From the NCBI GenBank assembly GCA_009377755.1, contig WHTM01000008.1, positions 1 to 64,000 on the forward strand: 64,000 nt of DNA, given 5' to 3'. The notes beneath the pieces were generated by a model. That model ran no database searches. It had not been told where the DNA came from and saw only the letters and a program-made list of their open reading frames with translations. A program made the translations under genes and the position numbers. The stretch's first letter is position 1. Every line of letters begins with the position of its first letter. Shown here piece after piece: positions 8,778 through 16,886 of the stretch. The DNA comes from Hyphomicrobiales bacterium. Its GTDB lineage: Bacteria; Pseudomonadota; Alphaproteobacteria; Rhizobiales; Xanthobacteraceae.

Positions 8778-10014
8778 TGACATCGATCGCTTCATCGACA
8801 GCGATTTTGCGCGCGAGACCGCGTTCCTCGCCGAGCTCGTGAAGGTGCCGAGCGACAATCCGCCCGGCGACTGCGCCGCACATGCGGCACGGGCGAAGGA
8901 CTTGCTCGAGGACCTCGGCTTCCAGGTCGAGGCGCACAAGGTGCCGGAGGCGACGGTGCGCGCCGCCGGGATGCTCAGCATCACCAATCTGATCGTCCGC
9001 CACCGCTTCGGCGCGGGGCCGGTGGTGGCGCTCAACGCCCACGGCGACGTGGTGCCGCCCGGGCTCGGCTGGCGCCACGATCCCTATGCGGCGGTGGTTG
9101 AGGACAGCGAGCACGGGCCGGTGATGTTCGGGCGCGGCGTCGCGGTGTCGAAATCGGATTTCGCCACCTATGCCTGGGCACTGCTGGCGCTCAAGGCTGC
9201 GGCGGCGCAGGGGGCACCGCTGGGCGGCACCGTGGAACTGCACTTCACCTACGATGAAGAGTCGGGCGGCGACATCGGCCCGAAGTGGCTGCTCGACCAG
9301 GGGCTGACGCGGCCGGACTTCGCCATCGCCGCCGGCTTCGCCTACGCAGTAACGACGGCGCACGACGGCTGCCTGCATCTGGAAGTGACCGTCACCGGCA
9401 AGCAGGCACACGCGGCGATGCCGGACACCGGCGTCGACGCGCTGGAGGCAGCGGCCGGCGTGCTCGCAGCGCTGTACGAGAGCCGCGGCAAGCTGGCAGA
9501 GGTGCGATCGCAGGTGCCGGGGATCGTGTCGCCGACCCTCAACATCGGCTTGATCAAGGGCGGCATCAACACCAACGTGGTGCCGGACCAGGTGACGTTC
9601 CGTCTCGACCGCCGGATCATTCCCGAGGAAGCGCCGGACAAGGTCGAGGCCGAGCTGCGCGCGTTGATTGCCAAAGCGGGCAAGCGCTATCCGAAGGCAT
9701 CGCTGGAGGTGCGCCGCATCCTGCTCGCCGGTCCGCTGGTGCCGCAGCCCGGGTGGGAGACGCTTGCCGGCGCGCTCCAGCGTCACGCCCGCGACGTGCT
9801 CGGCATCGATCCGCCGGTGGTCGGCGTGCCGCTCTACACCGATGCCCGGCATTACGCGGCGCGGGGAATTCCGATCGTGCTCTATGGCGCGGGGCCACGC
9901 TCGATCCTGGAGGCGAACGCGCACAATGCCAACGAGAATCTGCGGCTCAACGACCTGAAGGCGGCGACCAGGATCGTGGCGCGGGCGGTGGCCGAGCTGT
10001 TGATGCCAAGGTAA
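8764..10014 (+). CDS. M20 family metallohydrolase (ArgE/DapE/ACY1-like)
   Basis: A 416-residue second M20 hydrolase. VVALNAHGDVVPPG carries the first metal pair, TYDEESGGDIGP the catalytic Glu-Glu, and GKQAHAAMPDTG the lid-domain histidine. GAGPRSILEANAHNANE provides the C-terminal ligand. Members deacylate N-acyl amino acids or related amides. It overlaps allC by 14 bases and so is co-translated with it, which suggests it handles a product or side compound of ureide degradation. It could also be a peptidase simply carried in the operon. Downstream are a repeat element and xdhA. Confidence 0.85.
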   Translation: MPMSDDIDRFIDSDFARETAFLAELVKVPSDNPPGDCAAHAARAKDLLEDLGFQVEAHKVPEATVRAAGMLSITNLIVRHRFGAGPVVALNAHGDVVPPGLGWRHDPYAAVVEDSEHGPVMFGRGVAVSKSDFATYAWALLALKAAAAQGAPLGGTVELHFTYDEESGGDIGPKWLLDQGLTRPDFAIAAGFAYAVTTAHDGCLHLEVTVTGKQAHAAMPDTGVDALEAAAGVLAALYESRGKLAEVRSQVPGIVSPTLNIGLIKGGINTNVVPDQVTFRLDRRIIPEEAPDKVEAELRALIAKAGKRYPKASLEVRRILLAGPLVPQPGWETLAGALQRHARDVLGIDPPVVGVPLYTDARHYAARGIPIVLYGAGPRSILEANAHNANENLRLNDLKAATRIVARAVAELLMPR

Positions 10015-10023
10015 CACAACAGT

Positions 10024-10150
10024 GTGTCCCGGGCGCAGCGCAGCATGCAATGATGTGCCGCAGAACCGGACCCCGCATCTGCGGTGCACCGCCATAGCGC
10101 GTCGAAGACGCGCGTAAACGCGCTTATGGCGCTGCACCGCGTGCGGGGAA
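10024..10150 (+). repeat. Intergenic repeat family R1 (GTGTCCCGGGCGCAGC), copy 1
   Basis: Starts with GTGTCCCGGGCGCAGCGCAG and contains a GCGCGTCGAAGACGCGCGTAAACGCGC hairpin-rich core rich in short dyads. Two more copies of the opening block occur in the window, at 26632 in the same orientation and at 13986-14105 inverted. All three are intergenic. Such elements are typical of Bradyrhizobium-like genomes. Because this copy occupies the space before xdhA, it argues against the upstream ATG starts for that gene. Confidence 0.7.
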
Positions 10151-10173
10151 CGCCTTCAGGAATAGGACCGAGC

Positions 10174-11658
10174 GTGCGGCGAGAGATCAGTTTCCTGAGA
10201 CGAGGTCGAGAGGTGCGCCTGCGCGACGGCGCGCTTACGCTGACGCTGCTCGACTATCTGCGTCTGACCGAGCGCGCGACCGGCACCAAGGAAGGCTGCG
10301 CCGAAGGCGACTGCGGCGCCTGCACGGTGGTGCTGCGGCGAAGCGTTGGCGGCGGGTTCGTCTATCAGCCGGTGAACGCCTGCATTTTACTGGCGGGCCA
10401 GGCGGACGGCGCCGATGTGATCACGGTCGAGGACCTCGCGGACGGTGCGACCCTGCATCCGGTGCAGCAGGCGATGGTGGAGCAGCACGGCTCGCAATGC
10501 GGCTTCTGCACGCCGGGATTCATCATGGCGCTGTTTGCGCTCTATCATGCGCAGCGAGACGCGCCGCTCGACCGTGCCGCGGTGAACGACTGGATCGCCG
10601 GCAATCTCTGCCGCTGCACCGGCTACCGGCCGATCGTCGATGCGGCGCTCGCGTCGTGCGGCGGTGTTGCGACCGATCGCTTCGCCACGCAGGAGGCGGA
10701 GGCCGCGCGCGCGCTGGCGGCGATTGACGGTGAGGATGACGTGTTCGCCGGTAGCGACGAGCGCTTCTTCGCGGCACCGGCAAGCATCCCAGCGTTGGCG
10801 GCGCTCTATGCGAAACATCCGGATGCGGTGCTGGTCGGTGGCGCGACCGATGTCGGCCTGTGGATCACCAAGCAATTCCACGAGCTGGCGAAGATCATCT
10901 GGCTGGGGCGTGTGCGCGGGCTTGACGCGATCGACGATGTGGCCGACGCGATCACCTTCGGCGCGACGGCTTCGCACGAGGCGGCCATTCCGCATCTCGC
11001 GGCCATCGATCCCGATCTCGGCGAGCTGATGCGGCGCTTCGCCGGCAAGCAGATTCGCAGCGTCGGCACCATCGGCGGCAACATCGCCAACGGCTCGCCG
11101 ATCGGCGACACACCGCCCGCGCTGATCGCGCTCGGCGCGACGCTGGCGTTGCAGAAAGGCGATGTCGTGCGCCGCATCCCGCTGGAAGACTTTTTCCTTG
11201 CCTATGGCAAGCAGGATCGGACCGCCAGCGAATTCGTGCGCGCCGTGCAGGTGCCGAAGCTCAAGGTCGATGAGCGCTTTCGCTGCTACAAGATTTCCAA
11301 GCGGTTCGACCAGGACATTTCCGCCGTGATGGGTGCGTTCAAGGTGACGCTGGCAGGCGCGCGGATCGCGGCTGCGCGCATCGCCTTCGGCGGCATGGCG
11401 GCGACGCCGAAACGGGCACTTGCGGCGGAAGCGGCGCTCGCCGGCGCTGATCTTGGCGATGCAGGAAGCTGGCAGGCGGCTCTGGCCGCTCTAGCGGATG
11501 ATTTCTCGCCGATCACCGACCAGCGCGCCAGCGCGGATTATCGCCGCGACGTGGTGCGCGCACTGTTGCGCAAGGCCTTGATGGAAACGGCCGGCGCGGC
11601 AACGCATCGCACCCGCGTCGTCGGCATTCGGGAGACAGCCGATGCCGCCGCCTCCTGA
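10174..11658 (+). CDS. xdhA: Xanthine dehydrogenase small subunit (Fe-S/FAD)
   Basis: Encodes 494 residues from a GTG at 10174, chosen because upstream starts fall inside a repeat element and homology begins at REISFLRRG. The first 2Fe-2S site is [10 protein letters not shown] plus a later Cys (Cys42, 47, 50, 70). The second is SQCGFCTPG and [10 protein letters not shown] (Cys109, 112, 145, 147). An FAD-binding domain follows ([29 protein letters not shown]), then the CO-dehydrogenase flavoprotein C-terminal domain. Together with XdhB it oxidises hypoxanthine and xanthine to urate in the cytoplasm, passing electrons through the clusters to FAD and NAD+. It overlaps xdhB by 17 bases. Confidence 0.93.
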   Translation: MRREISFLRRGREVRLRDGALTLTLLDYLRLTERATGTKEGCAEGDCGACTVVLRRSVGGGFVYQPVNACILLAGQADGADVITVEDLADGATLHPVQQAMVEQHGSQCGFCTPGFIMALFALYHAQRDAPLDRAAVNDWIAGNLCRCTGYRPIVDAALASCGGVATDRFATQEAEAARALAAIDGEDDVFAGSDERFFAAPASIPALAALYAKHPDAVLVGGATDVGLWITKQFHELAKIIWLGRVRGLDAIDDVADAITFGATASHEAAIPHLAAIDPDLGELMRRFAGKQIRSVGTIGGNIANGSPIGDTPPALIALGATLALQKGDVVRRIPLEDFFLAYGKQDRTASEFVRAVQVPKLKVDERFRCYKISKRFDQDISAVMGAFKVTLAGARIAAARIAFGGMAATPKRALAAEAALAGADLGDAGSWQAALAALADDFSPITDQRASADYRRDVVRALLRKALMETAGAATHRTRVVGIRETADAAAS

Positions 11659-13957
11659 TCTTGCCGAGATCGACGCGCCGACGCGCACCGTGCGCGCGCC
11701 GACGATGCACGACTCGGCGGTCCGGCACGTCTGCGGCACCGCGGTCTATGTGGACGATATCCGCGAGCCGGAGGGCATGCTGCATGCCGCAGTCGGTGGC
11801 GCGACGGTGGCGCATGGCCGGATCAAGCGCCTCGGCCTCGATGCGGTGCGCGCGGCGCCCGGCGTCGTCTTGGTGCTGACCGCCGCCGACATTCCCGGCC
11901 GCAACGATTGCAGCCCGGTCATGGGCGACGATCCGATCTTCGCCGGGGGCGTTGTTGAGTTTCGCGGCCAGGTGCTGTTCGCCGTGGTCGCCGAGACGCG
12001 CGATGCGGCACGCCGCGCGGTGCGGCTGGCGGAGATCGAGATCGACGCCGAACCACCGCTGGTCACCGTCGACCAGGCGCTCGCGGCGGAATCACGCATC
12101 CTGCCGGACTATACCTTCCGCAAGGGCGACAGCGCCGCAGCGCTGGCAGCCGCACCGAACCGGCATGCCGGCACGTTGAGGATCGGCGGACAGGAGCACT
12201 TCTATCTCGAAGGCCAGGTGGCGCTTGCCGTGCCCGGCGAGGACGAGATGCTGGTGCATTCCTCGACCCAGCATCCGAGCGAACTGCAACACACCATCGC
12301 GCGCATGCTCAAGCTGCCGCAGGCAGCGGTGACCGTCGAGGTGAGGCGTATGGGCGGCGCCTTCGGGGGCAAGGAGACGCAGGCCGGGCAATGGGCAGCG
12401 ATCGCGGCGCTCGCCGCACGCCTCACCGGGCGCCCGTGCAAGTTGCGGCTCGACCGCGACGACGACATGATCATGACCGGCAAGCGGCACGACTTCCGCG
12501 CCGACTATCAGATCGCGTTCGACAATGACGGGCGCATCCAGGGCTACGACGTGTGTCTCGCGTCGCGCTGCGGCTATTCCGCCGATCTCTCGGGCAGCAT
12601 CAACGACCGCGCCATGTTCCATGCCGACAATGCGTACTATCTGCCGGCGGCGACGATCCTGTCGAAGCGGATGAAGACCCACACAGTCTCGAACACCGCA
12701 TTCCGCGGCTTCGGAGGCCCGCAGGGCATGCTGGCGATCGAGCGGGCGATCGACGCCATCGCCTGGACGCTCGGCCGCGACCCGCTCGACGTGCGCAAGC
12801 GCAACCTTTACGGCAACGGCCGCGACATGACGCCGTACGGGATGCGCGTCACCGACAATATCTTGCCGGAGATGATCGATGCGCTGGAACGCTCATCGGA
12901 TTATCGCGCGCGGCGCCGCACGGTTGCCGCGTTCAACGCGGACAGCCCGTTGCTCAAGCGCGGGCTCGCGCTGACGCCGGTGAAGTTCGGTATTTCGTTC
13001 ACCAACACCTTCCTCAATCAGGCTGGCGCCCTGGTGCACGTTTATCAGGACGGCACCGTGCATCTCAACCACAGCGGCACCGAGATGGGGCAGGGCCTGT
13101 TCATCAAGGTGGCGCAGGTGGTGGCGGAAGAGTTCGGTATCGATCTCGACCGGGTGCAGATCACCGCGACAACGACAGGCAAGGTGCCCAACACCTCGGC
13201 GACCGCGGCCTCGTCCGGCTCCGACCTCAACGGCATGGCGGCGCAGGCGGCGGCGCGTGCGATCAAGGCGCGGCTCACCGATTTCGCGGCGGCGGAGTTC
13301 GACGTGCCGGCGGAGCAGATCAGCTTCCGCGACAACCAGGTGTTCGCCGGCAACACGGCGATCCCGTTCCCCGATCTGGTGCACAAGGCGTATCGCGGGC
13401 AAGTGTCGCTGTCGTCGACCGGGTTCTACCGCACGCCGCGTATTCACTGGGACGCCAAGACAGCGACCGGCCGGCCGTTTTTCTATTTCGCCTATGGAGC
13501 GGCGTGCAGCGAAGTCACGGTCGACATTACCACCGGCGAAATGAAGGTCGAGCGCATCGACATCCTCCACGACGTCGGGCGCTCGCTCAATCCGGCGATC
13601 GATATCGGCCAGATCGAGGGCGGCTTCGTCCAGGGCATGGGTTGGCTGACTGCCGAAGAACTGGTGTTCGACGCTGAAGGACGACTGCTGACGCATGCGC
13701 CGTCGACCTACAAGGTCCCCTGCGCGTCGGACGTGCCGGCCGATCTGCGGATCGCGCTGTTCGATGGCCCGAACCGCGAGGAGACGATCTACCGCTCCAA
13801 GGCCGTCGGCGAGCCGCCGCTGATGCTGGCGATCTCCGTGTTCGCCGCGATCGCCGACGCGCTGCATAGCCTCTCGCCGGGAAAATCCGTACCATTGAAC
13901 GCGCCGGCGACGCCGGAATCGATCTTGCATTCGGTGAAGGAACTGGCGCGGGCTTAG
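11642..13957 (+). CDS. xdhB: Xanthine dehydrogenase large subunit (molybdopterin-binding)
   Basis: A full-length 771-residue molybdenum hydroxylase large subunit. Visible landmarks: DIPGRND near residue 80, RRMGGAFGGKETQ (cofactor loop), NTAFRGFGGPQG, GTEMGQGLFIKVAQ and the active-site glutamate in AVGEPPLML near the end. These match xanthine dehydrogenase rather than CO dehydrogenase. It binds the Mo cofactor and hydroxylates the purine. It starts within xdhA and is followed by a repeat element and then xdhC, whose product inserts sulphurated cofactor. No frameshifts seen. Confidence 0.93.
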   Translation: MPPPPDLAEIDAPTRTVRAPTMHDSAVRHVCGTAVYVDDIREPEGMLHAAVGGATVAHGRIKRLGLDAVRAAPGVVLVLTAADIPGRNDCSPVMGDDPIFAGGVVEFRGQVLFAVVAETRDAARRAVRLAEIEIDAEPPLVTVDQALAAESRILPDYTFRKGDSAAALAAAPNRHAGTLRIGGQEHFYLEGQVALAVPGEDEMLVHSSTQHPSELQHTIARMLKLPQAAVTVEVRRMGGAFGGKETQAGQWAAIAALAARLTGRPCKLRLDRDDDMIMTGKRHDFRADYQIAFDNDGRIQGYDVCLASRCGYSADLSGSINDRAMFHADNAYYLPAATILSKRMKTHTVSNTAFRGFGGPQGMLAIERAIDAIAWTLGRDPLDVRKRNLYGNGRDMTPYGMRVTDNILPEMIDALERSSDYRARRRTVAAFNADSPLLKRGLALTPVKFGISFTNTFLNQAGALVHVYQDGTVHLNHSGTEMGQGLFIKVAQVVAEEFGIDLDRVQITATTTGKVPNTSATAASSGSDLNGMAAQAAARAIKARLTDFAAAEFDVPAEQISFRDNQVFAGNTAIPFPDLVHKAYRGQVSLSSTGFYRTPRIHWDAKTATGRPFFYFAYGAACSEVTVDITTGEMKVERIDILHDVGRSLNPAIDIGQIEGGFVQGMGWLTAEELVFDAEGRLLTHAPSTYKVPCASDVPADLRIALFDGPNREETIYRSKAVGEPPLMLAISVFAAIADALHSLSPGKSVPLNAPATPESILHSVKELARA

Positions 13958-13985
13958 GTCATGTTGAGGTGCGCTAGCTCGGTCT

Positions 13986-14105
13986 TGTGCCCCGGACGCG
14001 GTGCAATGCGAAGCATTGCGCCGCAGAGCCGGGGCCGTTCCAGGTGCGGGAGTTCGTAACGGTCCCCGTTCCGCAGCGCACCGCTCCGCGCTGCGCCCGG
14101 GACAC
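13986..14105 (-). repeat. Intergenic repeat family R1, copy 2 (inverted)
   Basis: The reverse complement opens with GTGTCCCGGGCGCAGCGCGG and continues with the same GCAC/GTGC-rich palindromic pattern as the copy at 10024. It fills the space between xdhB and xdhC. The ORF frame that runs through it into xdhC (from 13987) is therefore repeat sequence, not protein. Confidence 0.65.
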
Positions 14106-14115
14106 GCTCTATGAG

Positions 14116-15144
14116 ATGACCATGGCCGTCTGGCCGACGATCGAGCGCTTTCTTGCCGAGCACGGCTCAGCCGCGCTGGTGACGCTCGCGGAGTCGCGCG
14201 GCTCGAGTCCGCGCGAGGCCGGTGCGCGCATGGTGGTGCGGCCGGACGGCGGCTTTTCCGGCACCATCGGCGGCGGCGCGCTGGAGTGGATCGCGCTGGC
14301 GGAAGCGCAGTCGCTGCTCGCGGCGCCGGAGCCGGGCGGCATGCGCCGTCTCGACAAGGCGCTCGGCCCCGACCTCGGACAATGCTGCGGCGGCCGGGTG
14401 GCCGTGACGGTCGAGCGGTTCGATGCGCGGGATCGCGAGGCGGTGGCGGTGCTGGCCGCCGCGGAGCGCATAGGCCCGCTGGTCACGATCGGGACGATGG
14501 CAACCGGCCGGTTACGGCGCCGACCCGCGGGGCCCAACGATGTCACTCAGCCGCCGCGCGGCTTGTATGCGCGGCTGCCCGATGGCCGCATCGTCGAGCG
14601 GTTCGGGACGCGGCCGACATCGCTGTTCCTGTTCGGCGCCGGCCACGTCGGCCGCGCTCTGAGCCTGGCGCTGGCGCCGTTGCCGTTCGCCGTCACCTGG
14701 ATCGATCCGCGTCCCGGCGCGTTTCCGCAACACATTCCCGCCAACGTGACGTGCGTGAACGAGCGCGAGCCGGTGCGTCTCCTTGATCGCGCGCCGGACG
14801 GCGCCTTCGTCGCGGTGATGACGCACAGCCACGCGCTCGACCTCGAACTGGTGACAGCAGCGCTGACGGCGCGGCGCTTCACCTACATGGGCCTGATCGG
14901 CAGCGTCACCAAGCGCGCGCGCTTCGTCAGCACCATGCGCAGGATTGGCGTGACCGATGATCTGCTCGACGCCCTGGTCTGTCCGATCGGTCTGACCGAG
15001 ATCAAGGACAAGGCGCCGGCCGCGATCGCCGCCTCGATCGCGGCGCAGCTTCTGGTGGTTCGCGACTCGGCGGCGCAAGCGGGCGCGGGGGAGCATAGCG
15101 AAGCCGGCACCTCGGTTAAGCGGCGTGGCGGCAGTCATGCTTGA
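14116..15144 (+). CDS. xdhC: Xanthine dehydrogenase accessory protein XdhC
   Basis: Encodes 342 residues from the ATG at 14116. The XdhC/CoxI N-terminal domain is seen in VTLAESRGSSPREAGARMVV, GTIGGGALEW and DLGQCCGGRV, the last being the conserved Cys pair. The C-terminal Rossmann domain has LFGAGHVGRALSLALAPLPF and a late MTHSHALDLELV. XdhC binds molybdenum cofactor, helps its sulphuration and inserts it into XdhB. The terminal 25 residues are polar and variable. The upstream frame extension lies in a repeat, so it was dropped. Confidence 0.92.
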   Translation: MTMAVWPTIERFLAEHGSAALVTLAESRGSSPREAGARMVVRPDGGFSGTIGGGALEWIALAEAQSLLAAPEPGGMRRLDKALGPDLGQCCGGRVAVTVERFDARDREAVAVLAAAERIGPLVTIGTMATGRLRRRPAGPNDVTQPPRGLYARLPDGRIVERFGTRPTSLFLFGAGHVGRALSLALAPLPFAVTWIDPRPGAFPQHIPANVTCVNEREPVRLLDRAPDGAFVAVMTHSHALDLELVTAALTARRFTYMGLIGSVTKRARFVSTMRRIGVTDDLLDALVCPIGLTEIKDKAPAAIAASIAAQLLVVRDSAAQAGAGEHSEAGTSVKRRGGSHA

Positions 15145-15241
15145 CCGCCTCCGCAGTGGAAGTCTCCTGGCGGCGTGCCGCTGCTGCAGGCGATCGGCAT
15201 GACCAAGTACAACGACGCCATCGTGTTCTTGGTGGCCGTTT

Positions 15242-15712
15242 TCAATACGCATTCTTATCCGGCTTCTTCACCCACTCGGCGAATGGTTTGTCCGAGTCGC
15301 TCGTCTTCAGTTGAAGCGTCGGAATGTTGCGGGCCGGCGGGTCGAGGCAGACCTCCTTGTAGATGAATTCGTCGTCGAAGCCGATCTGCGCCGCCTCGTG
15401 GCGCGTGTTGGCATAGTAGAGGCGGCGGAAGCGTGCCCAGTAAATGGCGCCGAGGCACATCGGGCACGGCTCGCAGCTCGCAAACATCTCGCAGTCGGAG
15501 AGATCGAATGTCCCGAGCCCGGTGCAGGCCGCACGGATCGCCACGATTTCAGCATGCGCGGTCGGATCGTTGGTTGAGGTGACCCGATTCCAGCCCTCGG
15601 CGATGATTTCGCCGTTGCGCACGACCACCGCTCCGAACGGACCGCCTTCATTGTCGTGCATCTTCTCCAAGGCGATCGCGACCGCCCGCTGCATATGGTC
15701 CGTGCCGGCCAT
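15242..15712 (-). CDS. Guanine/nucleoside deaminase (CMP/dCMP deaminase fold)
   Basis: A 156-residue zinc deaminase. DPTAHAEIVAIRAA gives the zinc histidine and catalytic glutamate, SCEPCPMCLGAIYWA the two zinc cysteines, and NEGGPFGAVVV the N-terminal substrate loop. The size, ARFRRLYYANTRHEAAQIGF and the C-terminal aromatic residue fit guanine deaminases of the GuaD (Bacillus) type, which convert guanine to xanthine and would feed the adjacent xanthine dehydrogenase. Start taken at 15712; the longer frame to 15772 has an arginine- and cysteine-rich leader unlike the family. It runs convergently with xdhC. Confidence 0.85.
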   Translation of the reverse strand: MAGTDHMQRAVAIALEKMHDNEGGPFGAVVVRNGEIIAEGWNRVTSTNDPTAHAEIVAIRAACTGLGTFDLSDCEMFASCEPCPMCLGAIYWARFRRLYYANTRHEAAQIGFDDEFIYKEVCLDPPARNIPTLQLKTSDSDKPFAEWVKKPDKNAY

Positions 15713-15774
15713 GGTGACTCCGCTGCCCTGTGCGGAACGACCGCAGCACCTGCATCGGCTCCGCGTCAACACGT

Positions 15775-15860
15775 CCGTGCCTCATTATTGTGCATCGCAA
15801 AATATTTCTGTTGCAATGCGATAAAAGTTACGAAAGTGTTGCAATTGGCTCCGCCGCCGG
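15775..15860. promoter_or_regulatory. AT-rich divergent promoter region with dyads
   Basis: The gap between the deaminase (minus) and a small Cys4 protein (plus) is the most AT-rich stretch nearby. It contains GTTGCAAT twice as direct repeats, 31 bases apart, and an inverted ATCGCA...TGCGAT across about 29 bases. This looks like an operator-promoter area, but no regulator gene adjoins it and I cannot assign a factor. Confidence 0.35.
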
Positions 15861-15895
15861 AGGTGGGGCCTAAAAGCTGGGCAGAGGTCGCGTTC

Positions 15896-16111
15896 ATGAC
15901 GCTGAGCAAAATGCGAGAGACCGGAATCCGAACCATCAACCGCGTGTGCGCGCGCTGCGGGTCGCACGGGATCGTGCATGTCGATGGGTTGCCGGGCGAC
16001 GTCACGGTGATGGAGCTGGGTAAGACGATGTGCTGCACCACCTGCGGCGCGCCGGAGACGGAAACACAGCCGAATTGGCACGAAGGTAACGCCGCGCACG
16101 CTATGATTTGA
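15896..16111 (+). CDS. Small Cys4 (zinc-ribbon-like) protein
   Basis: A 71-residue protein with two CxxC knuckles, CARCGS near residue 18 and CCTTCGAPE near residue 49, spaced as in a rubredoxin-like or zinc-ribbon fold. I chose the ATG at 15896 because AGAGG lies eight bases before it. The longer frame back to 15656 runs antisense through the deaminase. Function unknown: it may bind zinc structurally. It ends tail-to-tail with the enoyl-CoA hydratase gene, overlapping by 11 bases. Confidence 0.6.
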   Translation: MTLSKMRETGIRTINRVCARCGSHGIVHVDGLPGDVTVMELGKTMCCTTCGAPETETQPNWHEGNAAHAMI

Positions 16112-16886
16112 CCGCCCAATTCGGGGGACGTTTCGCCCGCATGGCGGCGCGGCCTTCCCGGGCCTCGGCCGAGTCCTTGGCGGCGTCGAAGCCACGCTGT
16201 AGCTCGGCGAGGAGCTCGGGCGTCGGTGCTTGATGCTTGAGGCGCGCGACCGCCGTCTTGACCGAAGCCACCGCTCCCGGTGCCGATTGTAGCAGGGCGG
16301 ACACGGTATCAGCCAGCGCCTGTTCCATCTGCTCTTGCGCGCAGACTTCGGTGGCGAGCCCGATGTGTAGCGCCTCGTCGGCGTCGAAGCGCGCGCCGGT
16401 CATCAGCAGACGCCGCGCGTGGCGTTCGCCCACGGCCTGCAACATGAATGGGATCAGCGGCGTCGGCGAGAAGCCGATGCGCGCCTCCGGCATCGAAAAG
16501 AACGTATTCTGCGCGGCGATGAGGATGTCGCAGCAGGCGGCGAAGGCCATGCCGCCGCCGAGGCAGGCCCCCTGCACCAATGCCACCGTGGGCTTCGGCA
16601 ATGCCGACAGGCGCAGGCACACATCGGCAACACCCGGCTCCGCATCGTTGGACGATTCGTGTTCGGCCGGGCTGAGATCGGCGCCGGCACAGAAATGCTT
16701 GCCCTCGCCGCGCAGTACCAGCACGCGGATCGCGAGATCATTGCCGGCGCGCCGGATGCCGGCATCCAACGCGTGCAGCATCGCCTTGTCGTAGGCATTG
16801 CCCTTCTGCGGGCGGGCGAAGGTGATGGTGGCAACGGCGCCGTCGGCGGTCATTGCGAGGTGCGGATTGCTCGCCTCGCCGGTCAT
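16101..16886 (-). CDS. Enoyl-CoA hydratase/isomerase family protein
   Basis: A 261-residue crotonase-fold protein. The oxyanion-hole segments are GEGKHFCAGADLSPAE and VQGACLGGGMAFAACCDILI, and the first catalytic position after the second segment reads FFSMPEARIGFSP. The C-terminal EGRAAMRAKRPPNW is the usual end. It hydrates or isomerises an acyl-CoA. Its ATG overlaps the stop of the acyl-CoA synthetase gene in an ATGA, so the two are translationally coupled: one activates an acid to its CoA ester, the other processes it. The GTG at 16895 is an alternative start. Confidence 0.88.
   Translation of the reverse strand: MTGEASNPHLAMTADGAVATITFARPQKGNAYDKAMLHALDAGIRRAGNDLAIRVLVLRGEGKHFCAGADLSPAEHESSNDAEPGVADVCLRLSALPKPTVALVQGACLGGGMAFAACCDILIAAQNTFFSMPEARIGFSPTPLIPFMLQAVGERHARRLLMTGARFDADEALHIGLATEVCAQEQMEQALADTVSALLQSAPGAVASVKTAVARLKHQAPTPELLAELQRGFDAAKDSAEAREGRAAMRAKRPPNWAVKS

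Noticed and set aside
13987-14115. Longer N-terminus for XdhC
   Set aside because: The extension lies in an R1 intergenic repeat; homology starts after the ATG at 14116.
15175-15366. Plus-strand frame containing MTKYNDAIVFLVAVFN
   Set aside because: The plausible part is only about 25 residues, then it runs antisense to the deaminase; no family recognised.
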